A stretch of 55,581 nt of DNA, taken from contig JAABSM010000018.1 of assembly GCA_011390365.1 (NCBI GenBank), positions 1 to 55,581 on the forward strand. Reading direction: 5' to 3'. Origin of the DNA: Gammaproteobacteria bacterium. Its GTDB lineage: Bacteria; Pseudomonadota; Gammaproteobacteria; Chromatiales; Chromatiaceae. This document shows positions 54,971 through 55,581 of the stretch, in pieces. Numbering within the stretch: position 1 is the stretch's first letter; every line of letters starts with the position of its first letter. Both the position numbers and the translations under genes were made by a program. The notes under the pieces were generated by a model that did not search any database, was not told the DNA's origin, and saw only the letters and a program-made list of their open reading frames with translations.

Positions 54971-55581
54971 TCACTGAGACTCCATATTCCCCGGCCCCAT
55001 GGTCCGGCTGCTCTGAGCCTCTTTGGCGGCATCCTTCTCCGCACCGCCCTTGGCCCCATCCGGCTCCAAGGCAATCCCCGCCTCGGCGGCGAAGCTGGCC
55101 AGGGCCTGGTTGGCCATCGCCTGCTGCTCCACCTCCTGGATATCCAGATCATCCAGCGGCAAACTGTCCCGGGCGACCCGGGCGCGACCCGCGGCCTGCG
55201 TGCGTTCGCTCTCCACCATCTCTTCGAGGCGATTGAGGGTATCCCCCGCGCCGCCGATGCTGGAGATCATGCCCGCGGCCATCTCACTGAGATCCGCGGT
55301 GGCGCGCTTGACCTTGAGATCGCTGATGCCGCGGGCGATCTTCTCGATCTTCGCCCTGGCCTCGTTGATGGAGAGATCCCGAGTGCGCACCAGATTCTTG
55401 TAGGTGGTCTCCTCCTCTTCGAGCTGACGGCGGTTCTCCTCCAGATCCTGCTTCACCTGCTGCAAGCGCAAGGCGTACTTCGCCGCCACCTCCTGATTGC
55501 CCGCCTTGAGATGAGCGGTGGTCTTGGCGATCAACTCCTGCTCCTCAGCCTCCTGCTTCTTCACCTGCCCCATCAAGCGCT
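54971..55581 (-). CDS. PspA/IM30 family protein (partial, runs off the window)
   Basis: The last 203 or so codons of a coiled-coil protein; its start lies beyond 55581. Heptad-rich helices (LKAGNQEVAAKYALRLQQVKQDLEENRRQLEEEETTYKNL) and a later LDDLDIQEVEQQAMANQALASFAAEAG tail fit PspA/IM30-type membrane-remodelling proteins. The acidic/Gly C terminus is variable. It is followed on the same strand by the AAA+ gene after about 295 bases of repeats and a MITE. Confidence 0.75.
   Translation of the reverse strand, partial: RLMGQVKKQEAEEQELIAKTTAHLKAGNQEVAAKYALRLQQVKQDLEENRRQLEEEETTYKNLVRTRDLSINEARAKIEKIARGISDLKVKRATADLSEMAAGMISSIGGAGDTLNRLEEMVESERTQAAGRARVARDSLPLDDLDIQEVEQQAMANQALASFAAEAGIALEPDGAKGGAEKDAAKEAQSSRTMGPGNMESQ

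Overview
The window reads as a GC-rich gammaproteobacterial chromosome segment. The support is the gene content: tol-pal with ybgC and cpoB, a System I ccm operon, DksA, HrpB, Bpt, DUF1820, DUF2333 and DUF1631 proteins, a CsrB-type RNA, and a tmRNA with tag ANDDNYALAA. Periplasmic multiheme cytochromes, two NrfD-type membrane modules, a polysulfide/thiosulfate-reductase-like molybdoenzyme and rhodaneses suggest a sulfur-metabolising facultative anaerobe. A Chromatiales-like or related sulfur bacterium is my inference; no rRNA or other marker here fixes the taxon.

Layout. 1-5.3 kb: a DUF2333 gene and a decayed two-partner secretion locus. The TpsA-like gene is truncated and frameshifted, and the TpsB-like gene is split by a 221-bp non-coding element with perfect 19-bp terminal inverted repeats and a 10-bp target duplication. 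5.25-5.37 kb: a candidate leftward small RNA. 5.4-9.4 kb: tgt, a DUF1631 gene and a PilZ gene. 9.46-10.1 kb: ssrA (tmRNA), interrupted in its T-loop by a 284-nt group I intron. 10.15-10.58 kb: a convergent CsrB/RsmB-like RNA with 28 GGA motifs. 11-17.6 kb: ybgC-tolQRAB-pal-cpoB, then queE. 17.6-18.7 kb: a leftward ADP-ribosylglycohydrolase.

18.8-31.6 kb is the most distinctive block. It holds an 11-heme cytochrome, then behind CRP-like and tandem FNR-like boxes a pentaheme and a tetraheme cytochrome, a Tat-exported ferredoxin-like protein and an NrfD/DsrP-like quinol protein, a triple-rhodanese protein, a PsrA/PhsA-like lipoprotein molybdoenzyme with its PsrB and PsrC partners, and a rhodanese lipoprotein. 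These 20 c-type hemes stand next to the convergent ccm operon (31.8-39.5 kb), which makes c-type cytochromes. The likely theme is anaerobically controlled sulfane-sulfur chemistry coupled to the quinone pool.

39.7-48.1 kb: dksA, bpt, hrpB, a thioredoxin-HEAT fusion, a YkgJ-type protein, a glutaredoxin-like gene, an ankyrin lipoprotein, a DUF1820 gene, hisI and gloB. 48.1-52.8 kb: a 1548-residue hybrid histidine kinase with two fused substrate-binding domains. 53-55.6 kb: an AAA ATPase paired with a PspA-family gene that runs off the window.

The window is rich in non-coding repeats: a ~220-bp MITE family, four copies of an exactly 100-bp CTAG-bounded MITE, and several short dyad or iterated repeats that abut start and stop codons.
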